Of a stretch of 64,000 nucleotides of DNA, positions 36,263 to 48,300 are shown piece by piece. Under the pieces are notes generated by a model. The model searched no databases. It worked only from the letters and a program-made list of their open reading frames with translations, and was not told the DNA's origin. The position numbers were made by a program, and so were the translations under genes. Each line of letters opens with the position of its first letter. Position 1 is the first letter of the stretch. This DNA comes from Absidia repens (lineage: Eukaryota > Mucoromycota > Mucoromycetes > Mucorales > Cunninghamellaceae), in assembly GCA_002105175.1 (NCBI GenBank), contig MCGE01000006.1:1240001-1304000 (forward strand), given 5' to 3'.

Positions 36263-38507
36263 ATGGCCGACGATGATCTTAAACAAAAACGAAGCAAACC
36301 CTGTAAGTAAAATGTTAAGAAATAAAAACACCGTGTATTACTTGTATTAACCTGTACTTCGTTGTCATTGTTGTTGCTTAGGTGAAAGTTGTCGAACCCA
36401 TCGAAGAAAATGTATACTGAAGCAACCCAACTACTGTGAAAGATGTCAACGGATGGCCATCCCTTGCTACTTCAAATTGACAACAAAACCACCCGCTACA
36501 CTGAAAAAATCAATTTCTGCCTCCAAAAAGAATCGACTATTCAAGAAGATCTGGCTTTTGGAACAAGAGGCTGCTTTACTCGAAACTGAACTACATGATC
36601 TCTCCAGTTTTGTTACTTCGGCGCCAGGGACTCGTCGAAAAGTAGAAAGGGATTCATGGCAAGTGTCTATTCAACATATGCAGCATAAGCTTATCATGGA
36701 AACCAATATATCCAGTACCATCGAATTTTTGGCCTTTGTGCAACATGTGGCAACTTCCTTTACACTTCAATCCACCTCTCTCAACCCCCTATCTCGGCAC
36801 TCTCAACAACCACCCTTACACATCACACTACAAGTCACGCCGTTTGAAAAGGCTTTACGGGAAATGTTTGCGTCAGTCTCTACCGTTCCCACCACGGAAG
36901 GAGAAACACCAACCATTCAGCATGATAATGATGGCGACATGGATTTGGACGAATGGACGAGGATTAAACGACAGTTGATTGACATTTATTTTGCTTGTCC
37001 ACACTTACACAACCCTGTTTTGATTGAACCTTATTACCGGCGTTACATGCATCAACATTTGGACGACATGATTTCTTGGGCCGCTGCTGCGTTTGTTGCG
37101 TTTTCACCGTGTCACCATGTCGAGAATTTTTTTCGTCAGCAGCAACAACAACAGCAAACATCTTTTTGGTCAAGACAGATGGTAGGGGAAAAATGTCGAT
37201 TGGAAGCGAAACGACTATTTGAAGATGCAATCTTTATGGATTGGGATGTCGTTGATCCTGCCGTGGCGATATCATGGGTGTTTACTGCTCACACACTAGC
37301 TCATTGCCATTTTTTTACTCTGCGAAACAATCAAGCCCGCATTTATACCGATACCGCATGGCGTCTAGCTGTCCAACTGAAACCCGTCTATGTGCCCATC
37401 CTTCGCAACACCAAATACAGTAGCAACAACAACGATCGACAACAACAACAGGAAATGATCTTCGCTGAAACTTGGCGGCGGTTGTATTTAGTGACGCGGT
37501 ATACAGAAATCAGTTTGAATGTGGTGAATGACCATCGCATCGATGTTTCCCAATTGGTATTGCACTGTGTCGATATTGGCTTTCCTCGTGTACTCGAATG
37601 CGAACAACACAACGAGACCCTGTCCGATGCCGTGGAGGCGTTCCACTACTTGACCAAGTTGCACCACGTGGCGTTTTTGGGGGAAGGCGAACGACTGTCA
37701 ACTCTCAGCTTTCGGCTCTACACTGGCAAACTGGCAACCATTGACTCTGGCGATGTGATATCGATGCAGAACAGGTTTATTCAATGGTGGTATGGTCTAC
37801 CAATGTGGCATCGCATTGGATTGATACCCTTGGACTACATCCAAATGGATCGGGTACATCAGTGTCCGTCTGGTCGAGTGCTCCGTGTGAATGCTGCCTA
37901 CTACATCATGCTTATGTCCACCATGCTACGACTGATGCAAGATCCCGAGGCGTCGGATTTGGCGGGTGCATCCTACGATCGCATGGATAGTGAACGTGCC
38001 CTATTGGTGGTTTCGATCTGCTGTGACGCTGCCATCAAGATATATCAAGTGCTGCATGTCCGACTTCCTTGCATTATCGAATTGCACTGGCTAACCATCG
38101 TGCTGGATACGGTGCTCATCCTTATCAATGCAAAAAACGCCGATATTCGACGCCGTGCTCAACAAGGTGCCCATACCGCGAAACATATCTTTCGACAGCA
38201 AGCCGGTAAATACCACAGTGGAGAATCAACCAACGATCACTCTTTTGCAAGGCCACAACAACAACCTGCCCCTGCTGCACATACGCCTGGAAGCTCTTAT
38301 TCTGGGTCGACTGGCTGCACATCCTCATCTTCTGTCACGACCGATGTCTCCATTCCTCAGCTCTCTTCACCCTCTTCGAGCTCCACACCCGGGGAGCAAA
38401 AATCAACATCTTCCACTACGCATTCTTATACCACCTACCATGATTTATTAGCCCAACAAATGGACGCTCATCTAGCTACCAAGGACTCGTTTTTTACATG
38501 TAAATAG
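36263..38507 (+). CDS. Zn2Cys6 (Gal4-type) fungal transcription factor
   Basis: Exons 36263-36302 and 36382-38507 join to 721 residues. The single 79-bp intron interrupts the first cysteine codon of the zinc cluster. Splicing creates CESCRTHRRKC plus CERCQRMAIPC, a C-x2-C-x6-C-x7-C-x2-C-x6-C binuclear cluster at residues 14-40. A linker and a short coiled coil follow (KIWLLEQEAALLETELHDL), probably for dimerisation. The middle homology (fungal_trans-like) region has RRLYLVTRYTEISLNVVNDH. A Ser/Thr/Gln-rich tail may activate transcription. The target genes cannot be inferred. AATAAA occurs about 170 bp after the stop. Confidence 0.93.
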
Positions 38508-39099
38508 TTCCCCTTTTAAATAGTTCCCCTTTCCCTTTCTTTATTATGTTTAGTTTAGTTTAGTTTAGTTAATAATTTATTCCTTCACATACATCCTTTA
38601 TCTAGTCTATTATTTATTAATTCCTCTTCTTTTGCCATTTTTATTTTTTTATCCACCATTTTATGTGTTTTATTGAACCAAATAAAATTGATAGTTGTTG
38701 TTGTTGTTTTTTTTTTGCTTATTCTTATTGCTGTTGTTATTATTGTTGTCGTTACAAAAAAAAAAAAAAAATCACCAAGCTAATTATTCTTTTTATTACA
38801 TTAATTTTATTTTGCGAAGGTATCAAATGTAGTTGAGCGGAGCAAATGAAGATGGGAAAAATTGAGAGTAGTCAAAAAGAAAGGAGAGAGATAGAGGAAA
38901 ATATTACCTACTTACTCAAGATGACAGTCAAGGAGGATGGTAACATTTTGATGATTCTATGAAGAGTGGGAAGTGCCTGCAAAGGAATGTCATGAAAGAC
39001 AGTGTCCCTTTAGGAGCGCCAATGGGGGGGGATGAGATCACAAAAAAAAAAAAAAAAATTCAAATGCCGTCCACGTGGAAGTTTTTATTGACTCAAATC

Positions 39100-39720
39100 C
39101 TTCTATTTTCTTTTTTTTTTTTTTTTTTTCCTTCTTCTTTTTCTTCCTCATTAAACTTCTTTGAGGTTAAGTGATCTTAGATTACATCAGGACTAGTTTA
39201 GAAAGGTTTTCAGCTCAGGGATTACAAGATGCTTGTGGAAACCCTTTCATTTTGAATTCAGGATTTAGGACTACCATTAGCTGGCTTTTTTAAGTCTTCA
39301 TTAGCTCAATTCAGTGTTTAGTCTTCGTGTTGGTGTTATTTTAGTATTAGTTTAGTGTTTGTTTATATTTACAATCGAATAAAATATATCTTTTTTTACA
39401 TGCTTCAATGAAAAATGCATCCATTGATATCCCTTTTTTACTGCTGCCTCTTTAGGCTAGTTCTAAAACCGTTTTGCGTCATAAAAGACGTCCGTTTAGT
39501 CATTCTCATACCTTGTATGTATATTATACCAGTTTTTATTTTACAACTCTTCCTTCAGATTGGTGTTTACCATTCTTCCGATCTCACGTTAGTCTCCTTC
39601 ACGCTTCCTCCGATAGATCTTTTCCACGAGATCCTCTTGTTACACTGAACATCTTTTCTTTAGGTTTTGTATCTACTACTATGTTTTATTCTTTGACCCA
39701 TTGAATACCGAATAATGTTG
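39100..39720 (+). repeat. R1 dispersed repeat, copy 6
   Basis: Plus-orientation core: a T18 run, CATTAAACTTCTTTGAGGTT, ATCAGGACTAGTTTAGAAAG, GGATTACAAGATGC, AACCCTTTCATTTTGAATTC, then AATAAAATATATC and TGCTTCAATGAAAAATG. It forms an inverted pair with copy 7, about 360 bp apart. Confidence 0.85.
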
Positions 39721-40079
39721 CTATTGTGTATGTTTTGTGAGTGTCTTAAAACACTTGATCTATAATTCACCCCACCATCGATCACTTTTCATGATAAATA
39801 TATCTCAAACATTCATGTTGGTCAACGTAACTATGCTACCAGCATAATCTCTGCTAGAGGGGTAATAATAGTTACACTTTCATATCAAGTGAACTGAATC
39901 TATCAATTAGTCACTAAGTGGGGATAATGGCTTATAGCGCGGGAAAGTCCGTTTAGTATATTGGTATGCATGATAGAGCAGTCATTCAATAAATAAGACC
40001 TCTTAGGGTATTTTTTTATGAAGTGTGCCAGTCAGGGGGAAATTTTTACAGCATAGTGGTGGTATATACTGTAATGACA

Positions 40080-40735
40080 ATGGATCAGAGGATGTTTAAT
40101 AAAAGAATATATTTTATTGGAAGCCTATTAATGAATACTAAACTATAACTGCGCGGTTCATCATAACAATGCCCAACGGTGTTAGCAGGAGTGAGACTAG
40201 AGTGAGGTCTGAAAACTAATCGGCACCATTTAAAAGGAAAAATGTAAAAATTGGCCCACTATACTATACAATGCATGACAAAGACTGAAGAGATATATTT
40301 TATTGAAGCAGTCAGCAGCTGTCAACATTAATCTATACGGACGATGGCGAAAAGAGATTCATTGTACATAATATGATAGAGACTATTGGGACATTTTTCA
40401 TTGAAAGAAGTAAAAAATGACATGTTTTATTCAGAAATGGATACAGACTTTAGACAAAATAGTACTAAACTAAGCTAATGGAGACTTCAAAAAGCCAACT
40501 AATGGTGCCTTCAGATCCTAGATCCAAAATGAAAGGGGTTTCCCATGCATCTTGTAATCCCTGAGCTGAAAACGCTTCTAAACTAGTCCTGACACTATTC
40601 TAAGTCCAATAGAATTCCATAGAAGCTGAATGGTGGGAAAGAAAATGAAGAAGGATAAAAAAAAAAGGAGTAAATAAAAATCAAGTAAGCGGGTTTTGAA
40701 ATGTTTTTTGTGGTCTCCCACTGACCTGAATGTAT
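40080..40735 (-). repeat. R1 dispersed repeat, copy 7
   Basis: The minus-orientation core reads GTACTAAACTAAGCTAATGG, ATCCAAAATGAAAGGGGTTT, CCCATGCATCTTGTAATCC, CTAGTCCTGACACTATTC and GAAGCTGAATGGTGGGAAAG. An A-rich tract follows, then AAGCGGGTTTTGAAATGTTT. Several TATTTTATTG boxes (complement of AATAAAATA) are spaced through the left half. Confidence 0.85.
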
Positions 40736-41208
40736 TGCCTTGTTTGCTCGGCGTTGTTGTTCTTTTTTGCAGAATGACAGTTGCTGCAGTGATTTCGATA
40801 TCTCACTTGGTATCATTGGATCTTGCCGGAAGTTCTTTTCACCTAGAAACCATCGCTGGTCCCCTACCCGCGGTTATTTTCCGGTAAGAAGTACCATCAA
40901 ATGGCATATAGAAAGTCAAAGCAATAAGCAGAAGAGATAAAAATGTGCATATTTGGGCAAAGATAACAAAAGCATAAAAATAAAAATAAAAAGTTCGTTT
41001 ATTTGGCTGTATATGAAGAGAGGGGATAATGATGCTTTGATTAAACTAAATTCATAAATACAAAAATAATAGGGCGATGATGATAATAGCAAATAGATCG
41101 AACAAGTGAGAGAGAGGGGAAGACCTATAGGGTATTGGTTGGTTTCAGCATATACCTATAGCAGCAAGTAGCATAAAAAACACGCACATCAGTTTCAATC
41201 CATGCACA

Positions 41209-42193
<985 letters not shown>

Positions 42194-42717
42194 TGAGATG
42201 ATAATTTAATAATAACGAACGAGGTGGTTTTGACCAAAAAAAAAAAAAAAAAAAAATTGGGCAAAAAAAAGTTGTCGGACCGTCAATTGTAGTGGCTTAC
42301 TTTGCCTGCAGCATAAACCATAAGTCTTAGATTTTCGTGCCTGCGATACTGCCTGAGGCCTTGATTTCCGGAAATTCCAAGTTGAATTAAATTTTAGTTT
42401 TACTATTGAACCAAATTGAGATACTTTAGTAATTATATATATATGCCATACACTTCGATGAATTAAGTAAAGGATGATTCAGGTACAGTAGTAAAATGAA
42501 AACGGGCAAGGGGATGGGCGAATGGGCTGGATTCCCACATTTCGGTGAAATGGTTTTGAATGGATTAAAATCACGTTTGCTCGGACCATGTTTTGAATGA
42601 ATGGTATATATCCCATCTCCAAATCAGACCCCCTATTTTACCTGTGACAAATCAAATCTATCAATAGGAGCCATTTTATCTTTCTATTTCTTCTTTATGA
42701 ACCATACCTTACTACAA

Positions 42718-42720
<3 letters not shown>

Positions 42721-42764
<44 letters not shown>
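42721..42764. repeat. A44 homopolymer
   Basis: Uninterrupted run of 44 A with no recognisable SINE or R1 head immediately upstream. Confidence 0.95.
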
Positions 42765-42769
<5 letters not shown>

Positions 42770-43609
42770 TTGGTTGAAAAGAATATGTTAAGATGTGTTT
42801 ATATTTTGATTTGCAGTGAGACCCTTCACTCAACGTACCCCTCTTTTTTTTTGTCCCTGCATGATTTTTTGTTTTGTTTTTTCGTTTCTTGTCAGATTCA
42901 AGAGCCTCATGTCATAAAAATCGTGGTCATTTTTGGCTGTAGCCCCTCTCCCTCCCCCTTATATGTATTTCGATGTTTCTTTTTTCTAAAAAAAAAAAAA
43001 AAAAGAGAGAGAGACAATGCAAATCATCCCGTCGTCGTCATCATTAACCACCATGCTGTTGGCTTGAAACATACTTTTTTTTATAACACCCCTGTCGGAT
43101 AAGAAAAGAAAAATGGTTCTATTGTCATGACATTTGGACCCTCAATTCAATTGAGAAATGATAATGGTAGCACAGATTGCGTGGACTATTTTGATGATGT
43201 TATAATTTGTCTCAATTTTGCCTCCTTATTTGAATCAAATATAGGAAGGAGGTTGGATTTATTATTCTATTGTCAGTTTCCAGCAATGTCAACAGAAATG
43301 TGGGAGAGATTGTTGGGTTCATGATGAAGCTAATACGCTCACTCCACATTATAGCTATTATTATACATACAATAACTTCAAGTAATGAATTATATGCACA
43401 GTATGTGTACCACGAAAAACAGGAACCACAGTTGCAGAATTAATTGTTCATCGAAACCACTCCCCCATATCACATATTTGATCAATGCGAGCTGTGATTT
43501 AAAAAATTGGATGATTTGAATGCATTGATTGGCTTAGACCTAAAAATAGATTAATCAAGGGTCCATTTTTATGTATTTTGATCACTACAGTATTTGACAA
43601 CAAAATATC

Positions 43610-43645
<36 letters not shown>
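43610..43645. repeat. (AAT)12 microsatellite
   Basis: A perfect trinucleotide run of about 36 bp in the intergenic region upstream of the PAS-kinase-type gene. Confidence 0.95.
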
Positions 43646-43648
<3 letters not shown>

Positions 43649-44155
43649 GATAATAACTATAATAATATCATCATTATATAAATAACCCGATAGAGGAGTG
43701 ATGATTGATTGACTGATTGAAGGAGGAGGACGATAATATATATTGATGATGATTCACTCTCACACTCCTCAACTTTCATTCCAAATCAGGGAGACATTCC
43801 ATTCCTCCCCATTGTAAAGAAAAAAAAATCATTTTCAAATCATAAAAGACATGTTTTGGAGACTTGATTGCAATCATCTTTTTTTAATTTCACAAGACCC
43901 ACGATTTCCCTCCCTGACGATCGTTTTTTTTTTATTCCCTGCTGCTGCTGTTGTTGTTGTTGTTGTTGCTTGAACATTATTTCACACTTGGTCCCCTTTC
44001 GTTCTCCTTTTTTATAATTCTTGGGATTATTTAAATATCAACCTTTCTCTTTCCTTTTCCTTTATCTACTTTTTTTTTTTTGTTCATCCATTCATTTATA
44101 TTTACTAATTCGACTTCCCATCACTTATCAATTTTATCTATTATAATATACAAAT

Positions 44156-45411
44156 ATGTTCAACTCACCTATTCAATTGTATGGTCCCACCACCGTACCA
44201 AAACCAAATTTAACTCCGCTCCAAATTAATCAACACCCATTAACGCCTAATAACAATGCTATCGTCTTACCGCCGTCTCCTCCCGCAACCCCTCAACCCA
44301 AGCAAGAGCTGACCACTTCCGCCAAACATTTAATGCACCATCGACTCCATCCTGTATTTTTGGCAAAGTACAGTGTTGGCGAGGAATTGGGCAGTGGTGG
44401 ATTTGGATTTGTTGTCTCGGCCAAAAATCGATCAACGGGAATGGAAGTTGCCGTTAAATTCATTTTCCGCGAAAAAGTCCCCTATCACGCCTGGGTAAGA
44501 ACCGATCAAGGTGTGCTACCCATGGAAATATACGTATTAAAAAATGTCAACCATCCTAATATTATTCGCTACTTGGATGATTATCAAGATGACCGCTTCT
44601 GCTATCTTGTCATGGAACTACATGGCACTGAATGGGGTCCCTCTGCTATTACAGGCGCCCCCGAAGATCGTCCTTCTCCAGCTCGATCACCTGCCTTGTC
44701 TCAAACACTATCGGAAGATTCATGGGCTTCTTCACTCGAAGACGACTACCTTTTATCGTCATCTCCCCAGCAACAACAATCATTTGGTCGTCGTCGAACC
44801 TCATGTGACCTTTTTGAATGTATTGAACGACATCATAATTTTGAAGAACCTTTAGCCAAAATGATTTTTAAACAAATTGTGGAATGTGTCGCCCATTTGG
44901 ATCAACTTGGGATTTGCCATCGTGACATCAAGGATGAGAATTTGGTTATTGATGATCAATTCAAGGTAAGCAGCCCCCTGAAAAAAAAAAAAGTCATCAA
45001 CTGGCGAGATTTTAAATTCCGCCTTTTTTTTTTTTTTTACATCAGGTTAAATTGATTGATTTTGGCTCCTCAGTGATCTTACCTCGACATTACGGTCAAG
45101 CCAACAAGACTTATCTTTTTGAAAAATTCTATGGTACTGTCTCTTTTGCCTCACCAGAAATTCTCATGGGAAAATTATATCGAGCGGAACCCGCAGAAAT
45201 TTGGTCATTAGGTGTATTGTTGTATACGATTTTATTTGGTGAGGTGCCCTTCGCCGATCCTCAGGCGGCAGTTGCTGGTCAATTTGTCCAACCCAAAATC
45301 AAGGTCTCTTCTAAATGCTTGCATTTAATTTCTTGTCTTTTGGAACATCATCCTGATCATCGTCCTACCATTCATCAAATATTGATGCATCCTTGGTTAC
45401 GCGACTGTTAA
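44156..45411 (+). CDS. PAS-kinase-type serine/threonine kinase domain protein lacking PAS domains
   Basis: Exons 44156-44965 and 45046-45411 join to 391 residues. The kinase domain starts near residue 70: LGSGGFGFVVSAKNRSTG, VAVKFIFREKVP, catalytic HRDIKDENLVI, LIDFGSSV and the GTVSFASPEILMG segment, then EIWSLGVLLYTILFGE. HRDIKDEN with IDFGS, and the MELHGT...CDLFECIERH region, match the PAS kinase (PASK/Psk1/Psk2) catalytic domain. The family coordinates sugar and glycogen metabolism with translation. No PAS sensor is present: only about 65 Pro-rich residues precede the kinase. A Ser/Pro-rich insert of roughly 60 residues splits the hinge region after MELHGT. Confidence 0.85.
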
Positions 45412-46319
45412 ATTCCTCCCTCCTCCATATCTCTCCTTTTTTCTTCTTCTTCATGCTTCTCCCTATCTTTATTGTTTTCAATCAATTTTTTCCACCCCTT
45501 TTTTTTTTTCCTCACATAACATAATACCTTTTTTTTTCTTTTGCATGCTCTTTTTTATTACTATTACTACTACTACTACTTCTACTACTACTATTATATC
45601 CCTAAGATCATCTTTCTCCCCACAAAAAACAAAAAAAGTATTCCCCTCCCTGATATATTGATATTATATCTTTTATATAACTCATATTACTACGATTTCA
45701 TACTACATTTTTTCCTTATATTCATACAATTCATCATTTTTTTTTTATGTTTTACTTTATTACTAGCATGTTTCTACACTATCAATCCATATATTAATTT
45801 CTTCTACATTCTCCTCCCTTTCACATTTTTATTACTATATATCCATCCATACTATGATCTCCTTTTTTACACCTTCTGCTACATTTACTATAATAAACAT
45901 ATGAAAGTAAAAAAAAAAAAAACTATTGTTTATCATGATCTGGCTTCATGTGTAGATGACGACTCACTTCAGTTATTTGATATGTTTACCCCTGAATTTC
46001 CTACCATATTCAAACACAAGAAAGTTTGTTTGCTTTTTGTTCTTGGCTCTTGCGAACTTCCGTTCCCCTGTCCACATCAAATTCATGTTGATCAACCAGC
46101 AAATGATATACAAATTATCATATTATAATGCTGATCATTTATTATAACGGGGATCCATCCGGATGTGCACATCAATCCCACTAATAACTCCTCTCCTTTT
46201 TTTTTTCCTTATGTTGCATTCTAATCTTTTCTAGAAATGGATTCACAGTAACTGATACTCTGTTATGTAGTGAACAAAAAAGAAATAAATCTCAACCGTT
46301 GTAATGATTCAAATCCCGC
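45412..46319. other. intergenic, T-rich; no gene supported
   Basis: Long pyrimidine-rich DNA with (TAC/TAT)n stretches near 45555-45600. The 195-residue open frame at 45541-46128 is Tyr/Phe/Ile-rich text from this composition and shows no domain. Confidence 0.5.
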
Positions 46320-47105
46320 TCAGACGATTTTTCTATTTCTATATATAACCTGTCCTTTTTCGCTCTCTCTTTCCTTCTTCTTCTTCTCTTTTTTTTTTTT
46401 TTTTTTTTTTCATCACTCAACCTTTATGGGGTTATGTTGGACTTGGATTAGTATCAGGGCTAGTTTAGAAGGGTTTTCAGCTCAGGGATTACAAGATGCA
46501 TGGGGAAACCCTTTCCTTTTGGATTAAGGATTTGGAAACCATCAATTGACTTTTTTGAAGCCTTCATTAACTTAGTTTAGTGATAGTTAGTCCATACTCT
46601 GTATCTATTTACCAATAAAATGTTTCTCTTTTTACATGCTTAAATGAAAAATGTCCCATTAGTATCTTTCATGTCTTGTGTTTTAGATTCCTTTGTCACT
46701 GCCATCACCTCCCTTTCGCCTTTTTGATTAGTGTTAACCTTTATTATGTGCTTCAATAAAAGATGCCCATTTATAGTCTTTCTCATATCTTGTCTGCCTT
46801 GCTCAGTATACTAGAACTTTTTTTTAAATTACTGCTCTAGAATAGTGTTGACAATTCGTCGAACCCCACAATAGTCTTCCTAATGCTACCTCCGATAGAT
46901 CACCTGTAGCGCGGTTTTTGATATGAGTTACTGGCATGAATTATGCTTGAGTGTTTTTTCTTAGGCGCTTTTATTGTTTCTATTATATTTTCTAGTATTC
47001 AGGGCTCAAAGGGTGGTATAGGGAAAAATGGGAATTGTTAGTGTATATTCTATATTTTTGGTGAGAACTATGGCTTGCTAGGCATTGTTCTAAAATCGGT
47101 TAATA
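46320..47105 (+). repeat. R1 dispersed repeat, copy 8 (longest uninterrupted copy)
   Basis: It starts near CAAATCCCGCTCAGACG, passes a T20 tract, then CTCAACCTTTATGGGGTT, CAGGGCTAGTTTAGAAGGG, GGATTACAAGATGCATGG, AACCCTTTCCTTTTGGATT, three AATAAA-type boxes each followed by an ATGYCCCATT-like block, and GGTATAGGGAAAAATGGGAA. It ends near GGCATTGTTCTAAAATCGG. No coding capacity is visible. Confidence 0.85.
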
Positions 47106-48300
47106 TTATTTACGTTGAAAACATACTGTCGATGCTGTAGAATGATTAAATACCTTCTAGGCACTGTGGAACCCCAAATTCACGGTTTGAAACGTCATTG
47201 AAAGGTCGAGTTCCTTGATAGCTTTTAGTCTTCTACCACTCCACATACCAATCCCGGCTTTCTGAATTCACAACAAAATACTTTCTGGGTTTACCCTATT
47301 TTTTATAGTATTAGCTAACCAATGGTTTCCAGAAAAGTATTGCTTTGTGGTTTATCAGTATTCTGAGTATAAGAAATTATTCAAATCAGTAGTTGCGCTA
47401 ATATTCACTTGTATTGCTATCTTATCGTATGTGTCCATTGCTCAACAACTAGATCATAGTTGACCTCATTGGGGTGAGTAGTATCATATATCCGTTCATT
47501 ACACGTATTGATACCTAGTTTGAACCAAAATTATATCACCATGTCAGATAACTGTCTTCTCGTCTTTCTCTGATTTGGTAGGAAACAATATGTTCTGTAC
47601 AATCTCAAGCTAGAAATTACACCGTCGAATTATTGCAGATGGTGTTCTTGCATTATTCCTCCTTCCGATACAGTTTATTACTTGTCGCAATTCTCATCCT
47701 CTTTTCTTTAGACGTCATTCTGGCTAGCACCCTTTGTTTTCATATGATTACATCTCACAAAATAAAGACCTTTGATTCCTGTACTTTTGAGTACGTGTGT
47801 ACATTATGTAGATGAAGATGATGATTGTCTCTTTGTTATTATGTGTTTATTTATTTATTTCGCTGTTGTTTATCCTTATTTGGCTATTGCTCATTCGATT
47901 TCAAAGAAACTAGGTCTCGGAACTCCGCTTCCTACTTTCATGACGAGCTTTTTTTTTTTTTTTTTTTTCTGCTTCACTTGCTTCCTCTATTGCCTTCTAA
48001 TCTATTATACACGTTTGTTATCGCCCACCATCTTTCTTTATCGTCAAGAATAAAATACAGAAAAAGCCATAAGAAACAAGTCTTCTGCTCTTTTGTTTTA
48101 TATGGTAAGTATATATAAGAAAAGAAAAGAATATCAACCGAGCATATTTGTCTATCATCGTTTCTAATATTGACATGCGGCATTGTATTTGTTTGAAACT
48201 AGTCTGTGGTCAATTACCTAACGTCACCCAAGATCTTCAAGACAAGGAAAAAGCATACTCAAACCACTTTTACAACAGCGACACAAATATTATAAACACC
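47106..48300. other. intergenic/5' leader of CCR4
   Basis: AT-rich sequence; a T18 run lies at 47950-47968. The reading frame of CCR4 is open upstream to 48148, but text before 48301 lacks family similarity. A GTAAGT at 48104 could be a 5' UTR intron donor. No other gene is visible. Confidence 0.4.

Larger units (their letters stand above)
42194..44155. other. intergenic region with long A-run and (AAT)n; no gene seen
   Basis: It contains 44 consecutive A at 42721-42764, an AAT trinucleotide run at 43610-43645 and CTG/TTG repeats near 43941-43970. Open frames at 42770-43102 and 43127-43324 are T-rich or short and match nothing. The last 300 bp are pyrimidine-rich, as expected for a fungal promoter before the kinase gene. 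Confidence 0.55.

Noticed and set aside
38128..38451. 107-residue frame overlapping the end of the Zn2Cys6 gene
   Set aside because: It is a shadow frame of a well-supported coding exon.
45541..46128. 195-residue open frame, Tyr/Phe/Ile-rich
   Set aside because: It is a by-product of TAC/TAT and T-rich repeats, with no domain and no splice or codon pattern of the neighbouring genes.
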